Shown: in pieces, positions 7,296 through 10,480 of the stretch | How positions within the stretch are numbered: position 1 is the stretch's first letter | Layout of the letters: every line of letters begins with the position of its first letter | The notes under the pieces: model-generated | What the model was told of the DNA's origin: nothing | The model's database searches: none | What the model saw: the letters and a program-made list of their open reading frames with translations, nothing else | Made by a program: the position numbers and the translations under genes | NCBI GenBank assembly: GCA_009774465.1 | Contig: VSNT01000126.1 | Span: 1 to 10,480 of the forward strand | From: Lachnospiraceae bacterium | GTDB lineage: Bacteria > Bacillota_A > Clostridia > Lachnospirales > Lachnospiraceae | Reading direction: 5' to 3' | DNA length: 10,480 bases

Positions 7296-7794
7296 TCCTT
7301 TTTTCAGAGGCCTCTATCTTTTTATTGATCCATAAAATCAGCGGATACAAAAGCAGCGTAATAAATATCGTATATACCATTTCAGGCAATATGATATGAA
7401 GCATATAGTATTTGATATCAAAACGACTTCTCATCAAAAATAAAATCACATAATAGGAAAATCCATATACAAAATCACTGACCAGAATAAGAATCAAAGG
7501 CAGTTTAATATCATCCGGATAAAAAATCCGGTTAAATTTGCCATTGCCATAACCTATGTACATATAGATCATTGCATTTAATCCAAGGACACTTCCAAAA
7601 AAGATATCAATGAAAAAACCGCAGCAAAATCCCATAATAAGTCCTGTCTTTTCTCCCCTCATAAATCCAAAGGAAGCCGTCAGAATAATCATAAGATTTG
7701 GAACAATGCCTCCAAACGACAAACCTTGAAATACGGTAGTCTGCAGCAGAAAACATAAAATAATAAAAAATACAGATATTATAAATCGCTTCAC
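7276..7794 (-). CDS. mreD: MreD, rod-shape-determining membrane protein
   Basis: A small integral membrane subunit of the elongasome that works with MreC. Its sequence family is weakly conserved, so the call rests on size (172 aa), hydrophobicity (about five membrane segments), position between mreC and mrdA, and family-typical patches: VPNLMIIL at 31-38 and GLIMGFCCGFFIDIFFGSVLGLNAMIY at about 51-77. The C-terminus is a short charged tail (KKIEASEKRSERKFV) that should be cytoplasmic. The GTG start at 7792-7794 directly abuts the mreC TAA, and GGGAGA lies eight bases upstream inside mreC, so translation is probably coupled. The 3' end overlaps mrdA by 20 bases. Confidence 0.92.
   Translation of the reverse strand: MKRFIISVFFIILCFLLQTTVFQGLSFGGIVPNLMIILTASFGFMRGEKTGLIMGFCCGFFIDIFFGSVLGLNAMIYMYIGYGNGKFNRIFYPDDIKLPLILILVSDFVYGFSYYVILFLMRSRFDIKYYMLHIILPEMVYTIFITLLLYPLILWINKKIEASEKRSERKFV
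7295..7304 (-). promoter_or_regulatory. Ribosome binding site of mrdA that leaves its start ambiguous
   Basis: Reads AAAAAAGGAG on the minus strand, with its last G being the first base of the GTG start. There is no spacer for that GTG, but there are 11 bases to the in-frame TTG at 7281-7283. Either the GTG is used by re-initiation after mreD (stop at 7276-7278), or translation begins at the TTG and the protein is four residues shorter. Neither choice affects the membrane helix. Confidence 0.45.
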
Positions 7795-8667
7795 TTAAGA
7801 ATCTCCCGTAGTCTGTTTCAGTTCTGTGATCACCAGAACTTCTTCTAAATGCTCAAAATCAACAGCCGGTGTAATTGTTCCGGATTTTGTCAGATTATTG
7901 GAATCTACTGTAATGCTGGAAATATAACCAATCAATATCCCCGGCAGGTATTTGTCACTGACATTTGATGTTACAATTTTATCTCCCTCTACAACTCTGT
8001 CAGCGCTGTCAATCAGCATTTCAAAACTAATCAGTCCGTCTGCATACAATACCAGACTGCCGCGTACCACCAGATTATCTGATGTAGACAGCACCATGCC
8101 GCTGGTATTTGAATTATCATCTATAATAGACATAACTTTCGACCAGTTAGGACCTACATCAATGATGCGCCCCACCAGACCACTGCCGGCCAGCACATTC
8201 ATATCAATTGCCAGTCCGTCTTCATACCCTTTATTAATAACAAAAGAGTGAAACCAGTTTCCGGAATCTTTGGCAATAATACGGGCGCCCACCTTATCAT
8301 ACTCATCATATTGGGCATCCAGGTCATATAATTCTCTTAAATTCGTAAGCTCGTAGCGGTCCTGCTGAAGACGTATGTTTTCCATAGTGAGTTCATCCAC
8401 CTGCGCTTTCAGCTCTTCGTTCTCATTGAGAAGATAACGAATCTGCACCAGCTCCTCAGAACGGGTACTGAGCCAGCTTCCGGCTTTGCTGATTCCGTCC
8501 TGAAGAGGGATAAGAAGAAAACCGCCTGCCGCGCTGATGGGGGCGCTTAAAAAATTAGTATTAAATGTGATGACTATTAAACCCGTACATAATATTGTTA
8601 AAATAAAAAGGAGATATTTACCGGGTAATGTAAACTTTTCTCCTTTTTTCTTTATGATTGGACTCAT
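7795..8667 (-). CDS. mreC: MreC, elongasome scaffold protein
   Basis: A bitopic membrane protein whose extracytoplasmic domain binds and activates PBP2. At 290 aa it is typical. Residues 1-17 are basic and cytoplasmic, 18-35 form the membrane helix, and about 66-115 form the coiled coil (EELVQIRYLLNENEELKAQV and onward). The beta-rich MreC domain runs from about 126 to 283, seen in ARIIAKDSGNWFHSFVINKG, GLVGRIIDVGPNWSKVMSIID and the closing pair LPGILIGYISSI and FEHLEEVLVI. The ATG start overlaps the mreB stop as ATGA (4 bases), with GAAGGA just upstream, a classic coupled junction. mreD follows with no gap. Nothing is truncated or missing. Confidence 0.96.
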   Translation of the reverse strand: MSPIIKKKGEKFTLPGKYLLFILTILCTGLIVITFNTNFLSAPISAAGGFLLIPLQDGISKAGSWLSTRSEELVQIRYLLNENEELKAQVDELTMENIRLQQDRYELTNLRELYDLDAQYDEYDKVGARIIAKDSGNWFHSFVINKGYEDGLAIDMNVLAGSGLVGRIIDVGPNWSKVMSIIDDNSNTSGMVLSTSDNLVVRGSLVLYADGLISFEMLIDSADRVVEGDKIVTSNVSDKYLPGILIGYISSITVDSNNLTKSGTITPAVDFEHLEEVLVITELKQTTGDS

Positions 8668-9674
8668 TTGCTCATTCCTTCAATTGAATAGGCCACTGAT
8701 TTATAATTTGTATCCTTAATAATCTTGGAAATTCCCAGTGCTACGCTTGTTGTTGGATTTTCGGAAACATTTACCTTAAGTCCTGTTCCCTTTTGCATAA
8801 GCTCTGACAAATGATTTACCTGTGAAGCGCCACCTGTCAGATAAATACCATGCCGGTAAATATCTGCTGCAAGTTCCGGAGGCGTTCTTTCCAAAATAAC
8901 TTTTATATTGTCAATAATTGTATAAAAATGTTCTGTCAGAGAATCATCAATCAGTTGGGTGGGAAGCTCCCGTTCCACCGGAAGTCCTGTCACAATGTCT
9001 CTTCCATAAACCACGGCGCCGGCGCCTGATTTTTCAAGCTCACGCAATGCTATTTTTACATTTTCAGCGGTTTTACCTCCAATTATAAGGCTGAATTCCC
9101 GCCTTACAGCAGCACGGATGGCATCATCAAACTTCTGGCCTCCTACCTTGATCAGCCGGCTCAGTACAATGCCGCCCAGTGAAAGAATTGATATTTCCGT
9201 GGTGTCAAATCCCACATTGACAATAAGTACGCCCTGAGAATTTTTTACGTCAATATCAAGTCCCAGTCCGTCAGCAACCGCCTTTTCAACTACCATAATT
9301 CTTTTTGCCTTCACTCCGGCATCGCGAATCAGGTCATAGAAAGCTCTTTTTTCAACTTCAGTAACATCTGTGGGAACTGCAATATAATAGTCTGCCGCCT
9401 TTAAGTTGCTTCTGGTCAGATCATTGATAAAGTATTTGATCAAAAGTTCCATATTTTTGATGTCCGCAATTACTCCATTGGAAAGCGGATAGGAAATATG
9501 AATATTTGCAGGCGCTTTTTCATACATTTCAAAAGCGGAATCACCATAGGCAAATAAATTATTTTTATTTTCGATGGCAATCATATTTTTTTCCACCAGG
9601 ATCGTGTCATCCGAACGATTATAAATTTTAATATTACTGGTTCCTAAATCAATACCAAATGCACTGTTAGACAA
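8664..9674 (-). CDS. mreB: Divergent MreB/Mbl-type bacterial actin
   Basis: An actin-family filament protein that lies under the membrane and orients cell-wall elongation. Family landmarks over 336 aa are phosphate-1 loop GIDLGTSN (7-14), GVIADI (67-72), AVPTDVTEVEKRAF (99-112), VVEKAVADGLGLD with the conserved Glu at 130, SLGGIVLSRLIKVGGQKFDDAI (165-186), IGGKTAENVK, GRDIVTGLP (224-232) and adenosine-binding LTGGAS (279-284). It is clearly more divergent than housekeeping MreB: phosphate-2, usually DIGGGTT, reads NVGFDTT at 153-159, losing the conserved Asp, and LTGGG is LTGGA. A second, canonical mreB or mbl elsewhere in the genome is likely but cannot be seen here. The start is TTG at 9672-9674, supported by AAAGGGG eight bases upstream and full alignment of the N-terminal motif. 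The gap from radC is 15 bases, and the 3' end overlaps mreC by four. Confidence 0.92.
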   Translation of the reverse strand: MSNSAFGIDLGTSNIKIYNRSDDTILVEKNMIAIENKNNLFAYGDSAFEMYEKAPANIHISYPLSNGVIADIKNMELLIKYFINDLTRSNLKAADYYIAVPTDVTEVEKRAFYDLIRDAGVKAKRIMVVEKAVADGLGLDIDVKNSQGVLIVNVGFDTTEISILSLGGIVLSRLIKVGGQKFDDAIRAAVRREFSLIIGGKTAENVKIALRELEKSGAGAVVYGRDIVTGLPVERELPTQLIDDSLTEHFYTIIDNIKVILERTPPELAADIYRHGIYLTGGASQVNHLSELMQKGTGLKVNVSENPTTSVALGISKIIKDTNYKSVAYSIEGMSK

Positions 9675-9682
9675 AGTAAATA

Positions 9683-9689
9683 CCCCTTT
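9683..9689 (-). promoter_or_regulatory. Ribosome binding site deciding the TTG start of mreB
   Basis: Reads AAAGGGG on the minus strand with an eight-base spacer to the TTG at 9672-9674, just before the radC stop region (9690-9692). The phosphate-1 loop begins seven residues after this TTG, so any later start would remove it. Confidence 0.7.
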
Positions 9690-10376
9690 CTATATTAAAT
9701 GTTCTTCTTTTAAACTAATGTAACAGCCATCGCCTACAATAATATGATCTATAAGCGGAATGTCCATCAGTTCTCCTGCTTTTTTTATCTTTTGGGTAAT
9801 CAGAATATCCTGATTGCTGGGTTTGGGATCTCCACTGGGATGATTGTGCAGAAGCATTAAATGGCAGGCTCTGTATTTTAACGCCTGTATAAAAATTTCC
9901 CGGGCAGATACAAGTGAAGCATTTACAGTCCCTATTGATATCATATATTCTTCGATTAAGTTCAGCTTATTATCCAAAAGTAACAATAAAACAATTTCTT
10001 TTTCCTGATGGCGCATGTTTTCCATGTAATAATCCGCCACTGTATCAGGCATATTAAAGCGGAGGGTGGATGCAGCCCTTTCTCTGGACATTCTCATTGC
10101 AAGCTCTGCAACACACTTTATTTTTACCGCCTTGACTTCTCCTATTCCGGGAATCTCCATTAACTCTTTCAGTGAAATATGATGAAGCAGATTAAGCCCC
10201 CGTTTTCTTTGTGCTGAAAGAGATAAAATTTGTTCTGCCAGCTTTAATGCCGGGCAGTTTCGTGTGCCTGTCCTTAAAATAATTGCCAGAAGTTCCGCCT
10301 CTGTCAAGGCGGAAGGGCCAAGCGACAAAAACTTTTCATAAGGAAGATCCGGATTTTTTACAGTATTTAATTTCAT
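9690..10376 (-). CDS. radC: RadC-family JAB/MPN-domain protein
   Basis: A RadC-like protein (UPF0758) of 228 aa, the usual length. The N-terminal part (about 1-95) contains the family opening PSALTEAELLAIILRTGT (21-38) and a helix-hairpin-helix around MEIPGIGEVKAVKIK (73-87), a likely DNA-binding element. The C-terminal part is a JAMM metalloprotease-fold domain with HNHPSGDPKPSNQD at 177-190: H177, H179 and D190 are the expected metal ligands, and the Glu at 142-143 is the candidate acid. The old name reflects a DNA-repair assignment that was later withdrawn; its function in this family is unsettled. The ATG start has AAAGGA five bases upstream. It leads the operon, 15 bases before mreB, a linkage common in Clostridia and other bacteria. 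Confidence 0.95.
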   Translation of the reverse strand: MKLNTVKNPDLPYEKFLSLGPSALTEAELLAIILRTGTRNCPALKLAEQILSLSAQRKRGLNLLHHISLKELMEIPGIGEVKAVKIKCVAELAMRMSRERAASTLRFNMPDTVADYYMENMRHQEKEIVLLLLLDNKLNLIEEYMISIGTVNASLVSAREIFIQALKYRACHLMLLHNHPSGDPKPSNQDILITQKIKKAGELMDIPLIDHIIVGDGCYISLKEEHLI

Positions 10377-10432
10377 TTATTTCCTTTCTGATCCCTTCTC
10401 TCAATCAGAATGAAATGAAATTACAGCCATCC

Positions 10433-10438
10433 ATTATA
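10433..10438 (-). promoter_or_regulatory. Possible -10 element of the operon promoter
   Basis: The minus strand reads TATAAT, a perfect -10 hexamer, about 57 bases before the radC ATG. No good -35 lies at 16-18 bases: the 17-base position reads ACATAA, and a TTGCCA at 10449-10454 is only ten bases away. The authentic sequence may end at about 10461, so the true -35 region could be cut off. AT-rich sequence makes chance hexamers common. Confidence 0.3.
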
Positions 10439-10461
10439 TTAACACAATTGGCAATTTATGT

Positions 10462-10480
10462 CTGTCTCTAATACACATCA
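10462..10480. other. Probable residual Tn5/Nextera mosaic-end adapter at contig end
   Basis: The final 19 bases read CTGTCTCTAATACACATCA. The Tn5 mosaic end used in tagmentation libraries is CTGTCTCTTATACACATCT, so 17 of 19 bases agree and the match sits exactly at the end of the sequence. This is most simply untrimmed adapter with two base errors and not genomic DNA. Nothing biological should be inferred from these bases. Confidence 0.82.

Larger units (their letters stand above)
58..10376 (-). other. Predicted eleven-gene cell-shape/division operon
   Basis: All eleven genes share one strand. From radC to the carboxypeptidase the junctions are: 15-base gap, 4-base overlap, direct abutment, 20-base overlap, then gaps of 24, 52, 11, 12 and 40 bases, and a 17-base overlap. 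No hairpin followed by a T-run lies between genes. Co-transcription is inferred from this spacing; internal promoters cannot be excluded, the 52-base minC-minD gap being the roomiest site. Confidence 0.8.

Noticed and set aside
8664..9674. MreB gene as a decaying pseudogene
   Set aside because: The frame is intact over the full family length, the other motifs are conserved, and a good ribosome site is present; only the phosphate-2 and adenosine loops deviate.
10388..10408. Inverted repeat CTGAT...ATCAG in the radC leader
   Set aside because: Only a five-base-pair stem with an 11-base loop and no T-run. No operator or riboswitch family is recognised.
1..10480. Defence system, prophage, insertion sequence, CRISPR array or RNA gene
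   Set aside because: No transposase, integrase, phage or nuclease genes, no regularly spaced repeats and no tRNA- or rRNA-like sequence were seen on either strand. The locus is core cell-shape biology.

Overview
The window is one compact, single-direction cell-shape and division-site operon from an AT-rich, low-GC Gram-positive anaerobe. It most likely belongs to class Clostridia, probably Lachnospiraceae. This rests on the gene order radC-mreB-mreC-mreD-mrdA-minC-minD-minE-rodA-mgsA, strong AAGGAGG-type ribosome sites, MinE (absent from Bacillus but usual in Clostridia) and an oversized PBP2. All eleven genes lie on the minus strand and fill nearly the whole window, so transcription runs from high to low coordinates.

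Layout in transcription order: a short upstream region (10377-10461) with a perfect -10 hexamer; radC (9690-10376); the elongasome genes mreB (8664-9674), mreC (7795-8667), mreD (7276-7794) and mrdA/PBP2 (4416-7295); the division-site genes minC (3708-4391), minD (2864-3655) and minE (2580-2852); rodA (1461-2567); mgsA (1025-1420); and a lipoprotein D-Ala-D-Ala carboxypeptidase (58-1041). Junctions are tight (overlaps of 4, 17 and 20 bases, gaps of 0 to 52 bases), with no internal terminator visible. Bases 1-57 hold no gene and no convincing terminator. No gene-free stretch exceeds about 110 bases.

The genes fit one programme. The MreB filament with MreC and MreD positions the RodA glycosyltransferase and the PBP2 transpeptidase for side-wall synthesis. 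MinCDE keeps the FtsZ ring at midcell. The carboxypeptidase trims stem pentapeptides. MgsA, a metabolic enzyme, and RadC are passengers recurrently linked to this locus in Clostridia.

This is a known type of locus, not a new defence or mobile system. The points worth a second look are within the proteins: an MreB with a degenerate phosphate-2 loop, a roughly 240-residue insertion and a probable Cys/Cys/His/Cys metal site in PBP2, a methylglyoxal synthase whose catalytic-base Asp is Glu, and a lipid-anchored carboxypeptidase lacking the usual C-terminal domain. Five of eleven genes use GTG or TTG starts. The last 19 bases closely match the Tn5/Nextera mosaic end and are probably library adapter left at a contig end.
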